From Methanobacteriaceae archaeon (GTDB taxonomy: Archaea; Methanobacteriota; Methanobacteria; Methanobacteriales; Methanobacteriaceae): 40,000 bases of DNA. Shown piece by piece: positions 24,127 to 30,924 of the stretch. Position 1 is the stretch's first letter. Each line of letters starts with the position of its first letter. The notes under the pieces are model-generated. The model saw only the letters and a program-made list of their open reading frames with translations, was not told where the DNA came from and did not search any database. The DNA is taken from the NCBI GenBank assembly GCA_027318585.1, contig DAHVOW010000001.1, forward strand, positions 1 to 40,000, in the 5' to 3' direction. A program made the position numbers and the translations under genes.

Positions 24127-25089
24127 ATGGACCTGGAGTCTAAAGTTAACATCATAAAGGAAGGGGCCCTGGAGGTTGTAACTCCTGAAGAACTCAGGGA
24201 GAAACTCAACCAGGAAACAGTTACCGCCTACATTGGATACGAACCTTCAGGAAAGGTTCACCTGGGTCACGCCATAACCGTGAAGAAGATGATCACCCTG
24301 CAGCAGGCAGGTGTAAAGGTTAAAATCCTCTTAGCAGATCTGCATGCCTATTTGAATGGTAAAGGAAGTCTGGAAGATATTAAACAAGTCTCAGAATATA
24401 ATAAAAACTGTTTTTTAGCCTTAGGACTCTCTGATGAGACAGAATTTGTTATGGGCAGTGAATTTCAGACCAATCCGGATTACACTATCCTGGTCTATCA
24501 GTTAGCACTGTCCACCACTCTGACCCGGGCCAGGCGCAGTATGGCTCAGATAACCCGGGACGCAGAGGATCATCAGGTGTCAGAGGTCATCTATCCCCTG
24601 ATGCAGGTAGTGGATATGCTATTTCTGGAGGTGGATTTAGCTGTAGGAGGCATGGAACAGCGTAAAATCCATATGCTGGCCCGTGATAATCTTCCCCGCC
24701 TGGGTTATCCTGCCCCAGTGTGCATTCATACTCCGCTTCTCCATGGCACCGATGGCTCGGAGAAGATGTCCTCCAGTAAGGAGAACTTCATCGCCATTGA
24801 TGATGAACCGGAGGTCATAAGAAAGAAGTTGAAAAAATGTTACTGTCCAGCTGGTGAGTTGGAAGGTAACCCGGTGCTGGAAATGGCCCAACACTTCATA
24901 TTCACCGACCGAGAAACCATACTCATCCAGAGGCCCGAAAAGTTCGGAGGGGATCTGAATCTCACCCAACCCCAACTAATCCAGATGTACGGTTCCGGAG
25001 AATTACATCCCCTTGATCTGAAAAACGCAGTGGCAAACCATCTGGTAGAAATATTAGAGCCAGTAAGGACCTTTCTGGGCCAGTTATAA
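24127..25089 (+). CDS. tyrS: Tyrosyl-tRNA synthetase
   Basis: This class I synthetase attaches Tyr to tRNA-Tyr. I chose the ATG at 24127 because AAGGTGA sits five bases upstream; it gives 320 aa, the archaeal length. It has YIGYEPSGKVHLGH (HIGH-type), a central MQVVDMLFLEVDLAVGG segment of the kind that binds tyrosine and the tRNA acceptor, and KMSSSKENF (KMSKS loop). It lacks the bacterial S4 domain, as in archaea. Upstream in-frame ATGs at 24103 and 24112 are less likely. Confidence 0.96.
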   Translation: MDLESKVNIIKEGALEVVTPEELREKLNQETVTAYIGYEPSGKVHLGHAITVKKMITLQQAGVKVKILLADLHAYLNGKGSLEDIKQVSEYNKNCFLALGLSDETEFVMGSEFQTNPDYTILVYQLALSTTLTRARRSMAQITRDAEDHQVSEVIYPLMQVVDMLFLEVDLAVGGMEQRKIHMLARDNLPRLGYPAPVCIHTPLLHGTDGSEKMSSSKENFIAIDDEPEVIRKKLKKCYCPAGELEGNPVLEMAQHFIFTDRETILIQRPEKFGGDLNLTQPQLIQMYGSGELHPLDLKNAVANHLVEILEPVRTFLGQL

Positions 25090-25163
25090 TAGTTATGGAA
25101 CTATAAATAATATAAAACAGTACTGATAAGATATTTCCCAAAACCAAGTCAAAGGTGATATTC

Positions 25164-25379
25164 ATGGAAGAAGAAATGATGTACGAAATGCGCATTCCTG
25201 CCGGGGTAACCGAGAGCATGGTGGCCCATGTGGTTAGAGATTTTGATGTTGAACTGAAACCTACTGAGGAAGGTCCAATCTTCTACGGTAAAAAAGAGGT
25301 GCTGGAGAATGTTCAGGATTACATCGTTAAGGCCCTTAACCAGCGCCTCCGTGAACTGGAAGAGGGCGGTAAAAAATAG
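25164..25379 (+). CDS. Small protein of unknown function
   Basis: This 71-aa protein starts at ATG 25164, five bases after GGTGA. The sequence reads MEEEMMYEMRIPAGVTESMV followed by an acidic, helix-rich body ending in RELEEGGKK. It has no cysteine, signal or TM segment. Codon use and the ribosome site look real. It follows tyrS by 74 bases and faces the next gene tail to tail. I do not recognise the family. Confidence 0.65.
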   Translation: MEEEMMYEMRIPAGVTESMVAHVVRDFDVELKPTEEGPIFYGKKEVLENVQDYIVKALNQRLRELEEGGKK

Positions 25380-25384
25380 TTTAA

Positions 25385-25798
25385 TTATCCCAGCCATTCC
25401 AGGACTTCTGATGCTATATCCCCGGCAATGTCCTCGATATGGCTCTGGTCGCTCCAGGTGCACATCTGGGTCAGGGAAAGACTGCCCTCACCACTGTATT
25501 CAGGATCATCAGCCCATACATCCTTCTCTGAATCAATGCAGAAGGTGTAATCTTTATCCTTATTTTCTCCGATTATCTCCCATTTCTCAGAATCACGAAG
25601 CTCCCAGTACCAGAAATAGGTTACTCCACATTCTTCCTGGGGATCTTCTTCACAGAAACTCTCTTCTTTATCATAACCAACAATAAGGACTTTATCATCA
25701 TCCAGGAATATATGCATCTCATAGACTTCTTGTTTTTCAGGAATCCTTTCCAGTTCGGTCTCAATTATCCTTTCTGCCAGTTCATCCTTGGTCATCAT
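25385..25798 (-). CDS. Acidic hypothetical protein
   Basis: This unrecognised protein is 137 aa from ATG 25798, chosen because GAAGGTG lies five bases upstream; a longer in-frame start at 25861 has no ribosome site. It is strikingly acidic and rich in Trp/Tyr (VTYFWYWELRD, KDVWADDPEYSGEG), with a few Cys. The layout suggests a small alpha+beta domain of the immunity or SUKH-like sort, but that is only an impression. It stands alone between two plus-strand genes. Confidence 0.6.
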   Translation of the reverse strand: MMTKDELAERIIETELERIPEKQEVYEMHIFLDDDKVLIVGYDKEESFCEEDPQEECGVTYFWYWELRDSEKWEIIGENKDKDYTFCIDSEKDVWADDPEYSGEGSLSLTQMCTWSDQSHIEDIAGDIASEVLEWLG

Positions 25799-25867
25799 AT
25801 TAACACCTTCTGGTAATTGACATGAGTCCCTATTATCGTCAATATTTTTTTCCAGATTCAAATCCAG

Positions 25868-25880
25868 TTATAATATATAC
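25868..25880 (+). promoter_or_regulatory. TATA box, probably of a leaderless transcript
   Basis: TTATAATATATAC ends 22 bases before the ATG at 25903 and no Shine-Dalgarno lies between them. At normal archaeal spacing, transcription would start at or next to the ATG. Confidence 0.5.
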
Positions 25881-25902
25881 TAAAACAACTTGATAAAATT
25901 TT

Positions 25903-26553
25903 ATGACACCTAATGATATATTGGGACTCGTATTCGTCTACGGATACGTTATCATTTTACTTATCATATCCGAAAAATTTCTGGGAAAGTATGTAAATTT
26001 CAGCCGTAAATTTCTGCACATTATGGTAGGAAATGTTCTTTTCATTTTACCCATCTTTGATACCTGGTGGGTGATGAGCTTATTAACCGCCGCCCCATTT
26101 ATAGTTCTAACCTTTTTAATGAGTCCTTACTCGCCTATTAAGAGCATCCGAAATAGGATGTCCGAATCTGGACATGGTCTGGGCCTGGTCTATTATTCCA
26201 TATCCTGGACCGTCCTGGCACTCCTTTTCTTTAACCAGCCCTGGATAATTGCTATTGGTATAGCGGCCATGTCCTATGGGGATGGGATGGCCTCTTTAAT
26301 TGGTATGAAGTATGGTAAAAGGAAGTATAACCTAACCGGGGATACCAAGAGCTTGGAAGGTTCTGCGGCCATGTTTTTGGTGCTGCTGGTAACCCTGTGG
26401 ATAGTGTTAATCTACTACCAAGTTATCATCAGCCCCTTAGTCATTGTGGCCGTGGCCCTGGTGGCTACTATTCTAGAAGGAGTGACCCCTAAAGGTCTGG
26501 ATAACATCTCTGCAAGCTTAGGTGCCGTGGCCACTCTGTTGATGGTGGGATGA
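25903..26553 (+). CDS. Dolichol/phytol kinase-like integral membrane protein
   Basis: This 216-aa protein has about seven hydrophobic segments. It carries motifs of the SEC59/DGK1/VTE5 polyprenol and diacylglycerol kinases, relatives of CDP-diglyceride synthases: SRKFLHIMVGN near 34-44, YGDGMASLIGMKYGK, KSLEGSAAMF and LEGVTPKGLDNIS. These families phosphorylate isoprenoid alcohols with CTP. A role in recycling isoprenoid alcohols for ether lipids or glycan carriers is inference. A divergent thymidylate-kinase-like gene follows 88 bases later. Confidence 0.78.
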   Translation: MTPNDILGLVFVYGYVIILLIISEKFLGKYVNFSRKFLHIMVGNVLFILPIFDTWWVMSLLTAAPFIVLTFLMSPYSPIKSIRNRMSESGHGLGLVYYSISWTVLALLFFNQPWIIAIGIAAMSYGDGMASLIGMKYGKRKYNLTGDTKSLEGSAAMFLVLLVTLWIVLIYYQVIISPLVIVAVALVATILEGVTPKGLDNISASLGAVATLLMVG

Positions 26554-26641
26554 CCTCCTTATGACATAATATAAATGTTGAGGAGAAAACACTCTTATTA
26601 ATTAACATATTCAAATCAATCTTAAAGAATCGGTGCAACAT

Positions 26642-27217
26642 ATGCGTTTTATTGTAGTGGATGGGCTGGATGGGTCGGGTAAGAGCACCCATGCCCGGAT
26701 GATTCGTGACAAGTATCAAGAGAAGGGTGAGAAGGTAATCCTCCGGGAGCATCCTTCCAACGACAATTCTTATGGGCTGGAGGCCAAAAAGGCCCTGTTG
26801 GGGCGCGGAAAAGTAAACAAGATAAAAGCCGCGCTTTATTACGCCCTGGATGTTGTTCGTTCCGTGAGATTATACAATGAGGAGGGGAAAACCCTGATAA
26901 TGGTACGTTACCTGATGGGGGTGACCTATCTGCCTCTTCCCCTGGCCCAGTTACTGTACCGCATTTTCACCACCGTGCTTCCCACCTCCGATTACATGTT
27001 TTTCCTGGATTTAGAACCGGAAGAAGCACTCAGGAGGCTGCAAGAGCGTGAAGATGAGGAGATGTTTGAGAACCTGGAGGATCTCACCCAGGTACGGGAT
27101 AAGGCCCTTAAACTGGTTGCAGGATGGCATATCATCAGTACCGAGGGCAGTATTGAGGATGTGCAGCGAAGTATAGACCGGATACTGGAAGAATTAGACT
27201 CTGGTGTAAAGGGTTAG
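26642..27217 (+). CDS. Divergent thymidylate kinase-like P-loop protein
   Basis: This 191-aa protein from ATG 26642 has Walker A GLDGSGKST (8-16) and the FFLDLEPEEALRRLQEREDEE segment of thymidylate kinases. But where Tmk has the conserved DR(Y/S) motif it reads VRY (88-90), and the TMP-binding and LID segments are altered. The window carries a regular tmk at 28857-29441, so this paralogue probably phosphorylates something else or has lost activity. Expression may depend on the membrane kinase gene upstream. Confidence 0.72.
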   Translation: MRFIVVDGLDGSGKSTHARMIRDKYQEKGEKVILREHPSNDNSYGLEAKKALLGRGKVNKIKAALYYALDVVRSVRLYNEEGKTLIMVRYLMGVTYLPLPLAQLLYRIFTTVLPTSDYMFFLDLEPEEALRRLQEREDEEMFENLEDLTQVRDKALKLVAGWHIISTEGSIEDVQRSIDRILEELDSGVKG

Positions 27218-27231
27218 ATTAGAGATTTTAG

Positions 27232-27304
27232 TGGACTGGGCGGGATTTGAACCCGCGGCCTCTGCCTTGCGAAGGCAACGCTCTACCAACTGAGCTACCA
27301 GCCC
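27232..27304 (-). tRNA. tRNA-Ala (anticodon CGC)
   Basis: Read on the minus strand, it folds into a complete 73-base cloverleaf. The acceptor GGGCTGG pairs with CCAGTCC and contains the G3-U70 wobble that defines alanine tRNAs. The D arm is GCTC/GAGC, the anticodon loop TTCGCAA gives CGC (reads GCG), the variable loop has five bases, and the T arm is GCGGG-TTCAAAT-CCCGC. The discriminator is A73. No CCA is encoded, so a nucleotidyltransferase must add it. No intron. Confidence 0.95.
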
Positions 27305-27311
27305 TATTACT

Positions 27312-27325
27312 GGAAGGATCCTTCC
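27312..27325. repeat. 14-base perfect palindrome before tRNA-Ala
   Basis: GGAAGGATCCTTCC is perfectly palindromic and ends seven bases before the tRNA 5' end, near the expected transcription start. A TATA-like ATATAAATG lies about 27 bases farther upstream on the minus strand. It may be chance, an operator or part of a leader hairpin removed by RNase P. Confidence 0.5.
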
Positions 27326-27362
27326 TATAGTGGAAATCCTATAAAAACATTTATATTCTGAT

Positions 27363-28019
27363 CTATTTCTTCTCCCTTCTTTTCTTTATAAAGTAGTACA
27401 ACACCAGGATGATAATTACTAAGGTCACAATATTGCCCAGCATGGATATTTCACCCTCTAAGGACCGGTAGATATTCCCGAAAAGCCAGGCCAGAAGTCC
27501 CCATGCAAATATCTGCACCAGGGACCCGAAAAATGTGGTGAGGAGATACTTTTTCAGGTCGTATCTTATCAGGCCACAGAATAGGTTGATGGCAATGCTG
27601 GGGATAATGGGAACGCATCGAGCCAGGAAAATAGACAGATCATCAAAGCGGCTGTCTTTAAATCTTTTTTCAACACCAGCCACATCCTCCATGGAGACCC
27701 CCAGATACTTCCCGGTTCGCTCTATAAACGGCTTTTCCAATTTATAGGCCAGATAATAGTAAAATAAAGAACCTATAGTAGTTCCTAAAGAAGCAGGGAT
27801 GGCAATTTTTATTAAAAGAATGCCTAAAGAGTTGGGGGAGATGGGAACTCCCTTTAAGGTGAGGATGCTGGTGGTTATCACAATTAAGCTGGCCGGAATG
27901 GGAACGATAATCTGCTCCAGAATACACCCCAAAAAGACAGCCCAAGCACCGTTGCTAATGATGAACGACTCTAAACTAGCGAGTAGTGAAGATAACACCA
28001 GTACACCTTTTTTGAGCAA
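27363..28019 (-). CDS. DedA/VTT-domain membrane protein
   Basis: This 218-aa integral membrane protein of the DedA (SNARE-associated/VTT) family has EQIIVPIPASLIVITTSIL early, TTIGSLFYYYLAYKLEKPFIERTGKYLG in the middle and FLARCVPIIPSIAINLFCGLIR, with a C-terminal TM and a basic tail. Bacterial DedA proteins flip or transport lipid carriers such as undecaprenyl phosphate; an archaeal lipid-carrier role is plausible. The start may be TTG 28019 or GTG 27998 (GGTG upstream of the latter). It ends the operon with tmk and the prenyltransferase. Confidence 0.85.
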   Translation of the reverse strand: MLKKGVLVLSSLLASLESFIISNGAWAVFLGCILEQIIVPIPASLIVITTSILTLKGVPISPNSLGILLIKIAIPASLGTTIGSLFYYYLAYKLEKPFIERTGKYLGVSMEDVAGVEKRFKDSRFDDLSIFLARCVPIIPSIAINLFCGLIRYDLKKYLLTTFFGSLVQIFAWGLLAWLFGNIYRSLEGEISMLGNIVTLVIIILVLYYFIKKRREKK

Positions 28020-28099
28020 TGTTTTGGGAGTCGAGAATTAGGGCTTTATGCCATCAACGGCAATTATTAAAAATTTGCATATTTCAGAAGATTTAGAAT

Positions 28100-28822
28100 C
28101 TATTTCTCATCCAATCCCCACTTCCGGCGGAACTTCAGCTTCTGTTCGGCGTTCATCCAGTGGCTGCCATCACAGTAGGGTTTGTTCTCCGATTTACCAC
28201 AACGACAAAGCGTCATACGGTTACGGGCTTCATATAATGTTCCATCCGTTGATTCCACTGGGATGCCGCCCCGGACCCAGATAGGTCCTTCACAGTTCTT
28301 CTGGGGATCATGTATCAGGACTAGGGATGGTTCATACTCCTTTTCAAAGGATTCGCCCGTTTTTTTATCCCAAAGTACCAGTCTGCCTGAAGGGCAGATG
28401 GTGGCCTCTTCGATGGCGGTTTTTCGAGCTTCCGGATCTTCGGATTTTGTTATAAGTTCCCTTATCCCTCCTGATCTGAGGCAGAATCGGCTGTGGTCGC
28501 AGAATTCATGGGCATCGGTTAGTTTTAACTGGGGTCCTTCAAAGACCTCCGCCTTCTCCAGGTAGGGTCTGTGGTCCGCAGTTTCAGTGCCGTCAAAGCC
28601 AATTTCACTGTGGGTGCCATCACAGAAGGGTTTATCCTGGGAGGCTCCGCAACGGCACAGGCTGTAAATCTCCCTAGGGGGGTGTTCTTTTACTTCGATA
28701 AGTTCCTTGGTGTGGCCTGCATCATCGGTTATGAGTTTCTGTTCATGAAGCGGCACCCCTCCCTTTACCAGGTAGGGGCCGTCTTTTACAATCTTTATCT
28801 TATATTCCTTTTTATCCGCCAT
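28100..28822 (-). CDS. Twin CDGSH iron-sulfur domain protein
   Basis: This 240-aa protein has two CDGSH [2Fe-2S] motifs, CRCGASQDKPFCDGTH (about 57-72) and CRCGKSENKPYCDGSH (about 205-220), each with the Cys3-His ligand pattern. A central CDHSRFC plus a later CPSGRLV resembles the divergent 4Fe-4S mono-cluster domain. Repeated VRGG(I/V)P segments precede each CDGSH. The arrangement is shared by prokaryotic CDGSH proteins of unknown role, presumably electron transfer or cluster storage. GGGAGGG lies before the ATG. Confidence 0.88.
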   Translation of the reverse strand: MADKKEYKIKIVKDGPYLVKGGVPLHEQKLITDDAGHTKELIEVKEHPPREIYSLCRCGASQDKPFCDGTHSEIGFDGTETADHRPYLEKAEVFEGPQLKLTDAHEFCDHSRFCLRSGGIRELITKSEDPEARKTAIEEATICPSGRLVLWDKKTGESFEKEYEPSLVLIHDPQKNCEGPIWVRGGIPVESTDGTLYEARNRMTLCRCGKSENKPYCDGSHWMNAEQKLKFRRKWGLDEK

Positions 28823-28856
28823 TTTTTATCCCTCCCCATATCTTTAATCGGATATT

Positions 28857-29441
28857 TCATACACATCTCCCTATCCTGGGAGATACGATGATCTTAATAT
28901 CCTCATGAACCTTTCGAACCCCATTATTGGCGTTAACCACGAAAAAATTGTTTTTCTGGGCTAATTCCAGATAATTTTTCCTTACCCCTTCTAGAAATTT
29001 CTGGTTCTCGAAGTGATCCTTTCCTTCGAAGCGGGAGAGGGCTTGTCTGGTATCCACATCCAGGAGTATGACCAGATCGGGCTTCTGGATATAGCGGTTG
29101 ATCTCCTGTATCCACTCCGGATCATCCTGGTAAGCCAGGCTGGAGTAGAAGGAACGGTCACTGATTACGATTTTGTTCTGTTTCTCGGCATCCCTTATTT
29201 TATCCATGAGGATCATCCGGTCCGCCGCGAATAAAAGTCCCAGTATCCTCTGATATTGGGGTGTGCTAGCCTTGGAATCGGTTAATATTTCACGGATGAG
29301 CTTTCCGGGAGGAGATTGGGTGGGTTCGAAGACTCTGAAAACCTCTAATCCATATTCCTCCAGCCACTCGCCCAGCATCTCGAGCTGAGTGGACTTTCCA
29401 GACCCATCAATCCCTTCTAGACATACATACATTCTATTCAC
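28857..29441 (-). CDS. tmk: Thymidylate kinase
   Basis: Tmk phosphorylates dTMP to dTDP. This 194-aa protein has Walker A EGIDGSGKST (9-18), EPTQSPPGKLIRE, the DRSFYSSLAYQ motif (95-105) and DLVILLDVDTRQALSR. All diagnostic residues are present, unlike in the paralogue at 26642-27217. The ATG overlaps the prenyltransferase stop by four bases (ATGA). Confidence 0.93.
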   Translation of the reverse strand: MNRMYVCLEGIDGSGKSTQLEMLGEWLEEYGLEVFRVFEPTQSPPGKLIREILTDSKASTPQYQRILGLLFAADRMILMDKIRDAEKQNKIVISDRSFYSSLAYQDDPEWIQEINRYIQKPDLVILLDVDTRQALSRFEGKDHFENQKFLEGVRKNYLELAQKNNFFVVNANNGVRKVHEDIKIIVSPRIGRCV

Positions 29442-30277
29442 CCCACTAAAGACCAGAGATATGGGGAACCGGCGGCGAAGGCCAGGAAGGTTATGCCCAT
29501 TCCCATCTTAATCTCTTTGGAGACATTCCTCGTGTTTTCAACCGATTGATCCTTCAGAATCCGCACCGCGGCATAGAGAAAGACCAGGATGGCAGGAAGG
29601 AGAATTATCAGGTAGAGCCAGGTGAAGATCCCTATAAAATAGAGCAGGGGACTGGCTAAACTGGCGATGATAACAAAAAACGCTGCTAACTTGGAAGAAA
29701 TAGCATTACCATACCTTATGGGTAATGTGGATGCTCCCTCTGCCTGATCACCCTTCACATCCTCCATGTCCTTCACAATCTCCCGGGCCATGGTCATCAG
29801 GAAGGCAAAAAAGCCCAGATAGATAGATAACAGTATTTGGTGGACTACAATCCCCCCAAATACGAAACATAGGCCAGTTAAGAAGGATATGGTCAGGTTC
29901 CCCACCATCAACATCCTTTTAAGATTGTACGCATACCATATCATCGTTAATGAGCTTAAAAGAGCAATAATACCCAGTAGGGTGTTTATGGCGAAGGCCA
30001 GTATTATTCCCACTATAAACAATGAAGAAGAGTATATCCCTGCAGTTCGTCTGGGAATCCGGCCGGAGGGGATGGGCCGCTCCGGTTTGTTAATGGCATC
30101 AATTTTATAATCAAAATAGTCATTGATGGAGTTTCCAGCCCCAGTAATGATAAAAACAACCGCACCTGCGATAAATACGCCCAGTGTGAAGTTTCCGCTG
30201 ATTATGGCCATTAAAAATATGGCCACAACCGCCATAAGAGCGTTGAAGGGCCTTAGAATCTCTAGATAAGCATTCAT
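29438..30277 (-). CDS. Geranylgeranylglycerol-phosphate geranylgeranyltransferase (DGGGP synthase, UbiA family)
   Basis: This integral membrane enzyme adds the second geranylgeranyl chain of archaeal ether lipids to geranylgeranylglyceryl phosphate. The 279-aa protein has about nine TM segments. The first Asp-rich motif is NSINDYFDYKIDAINKPERP (about 50-69). The second, REIVKDMEDVKGD, lies between TM segments in the middle. Both bind the Mg-diphosphate of the prenyl donor. Neighbouring tmk is coupled by overlap. Confidence 0.93.
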   Translation of the reverse strand: MNAYLEILRPFNALMAVVAIFLMAIISGNFTLGVFIAGAVVFIITGAGNSINDYFDYKIDAINKPERPIPSGRIPRRTAGIYSSSLFIVGIILAFAINTLLGIIALLSSLTMIWYAYNLKRMLMVGNLTISFLTGLCFVFGGIVVHQILLSIYLGFFAFLMTMAREIVKDMEDVKGDQAEGASTLPIRYGNAISSKLAAFFVIIASLASPLLYFIGIFTWLYLIILLPAILVFLYAAVRILKDQSVENTRNVSKEIKMGMGITFLAFAAGSPYLWSLVG

Positions 30278-30356
30278 GGGATCATCATCTCTATAACTAA
30301 ACTAAAGAATTGTTAGGGGGTTATTAGGAATTAGTGGGGCCTAGGCAATTATAAAA

Positions 30357-30833
30357 TTATCCCCCTTCTTTAAACTTAAATTTTGCTCTAGAAAGTTCCA
30401 CGTACTTCAATGCGTTTTCTTTGATTTTGATGATTTCATCTGGTCCTAATTCCCTCACTGGCCGGGCAGGAACTCCTAGTATTAAACTGGCCTCCGGATA
30501 TTCTTTACCTGAAGTTACCAGGGCCCCGGCCCCTACAATACTGTTCTTTCTAATTATAGCTCCGTCCAGGATGGTGGAGTTAATGCCGATTATAGAGTTT
30601 TCCTCCACGTTACAGGCATGCACCACCGCCGAGTGACCTACCGTGACAAAATCACCTATTTCTACAGGGGAATGTACTACACAGTTGTCCTGAATATTCG
30701 AAGATTCACCAATGGTAATGCCCCCCATATCGCCCCGTATAACGGCGTTATACCATACCGAAGAATTTTTACCAATTTTAACATCACCCACAATTTTCGC
30801 GCCTGAAAATAGTTTAACTGTCCTGTGAATCAT
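30357..30833 (-). CDS. Gamma-class carbonic anhydrase family protein
   Basis: This 158-aa left-handed beta-helix protein is built of hexapeptide repeats. H54, H67 and H72 have the spacing of the three metal ligands of Methanosarcina Cam (His81, His117, His122). It lacks the N-terminal extension and acidic loop with the proton-shuttle Glu of Cam, so it belongs to the CamH/YrdA type, whose carbonic anhydrase activity varies. Interconversion of CO2 and bicarbonate at the methanogenic substrate supply is the likely role. Confidence 0.85.
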   Translation of the reverse strand: MIHRTVKLFSGAKIVGDVKIGKNSSVWYNAVIRGDMGGITIGESSNIQDNCVVHSPVEIGDFVTVGHSAVVHACNVEENSIIGINSTILDGAIIRKNSIVGAGALVTSGKEYPEASLILGVPARPVRELGPDEIIKIKENALKYVELSRAKFKFKEGG

Positions 30834-30924
30834 AAAATCCAGCCCCTATTCATATGTATATGAACCCGAAGGCAGATAATAATGACTAGTACTTTCGGGA
30901 TTAATTTTCCCAGGGAGAGGATCC

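Noticed and set aside
26642..27217. Calling the gene a second genuine thymidylate kinase
   Set aside because: The conserved DR(Y/S) motif is missing its Asp and a normal tmk is nearby, so only a tmk-like label is justified.
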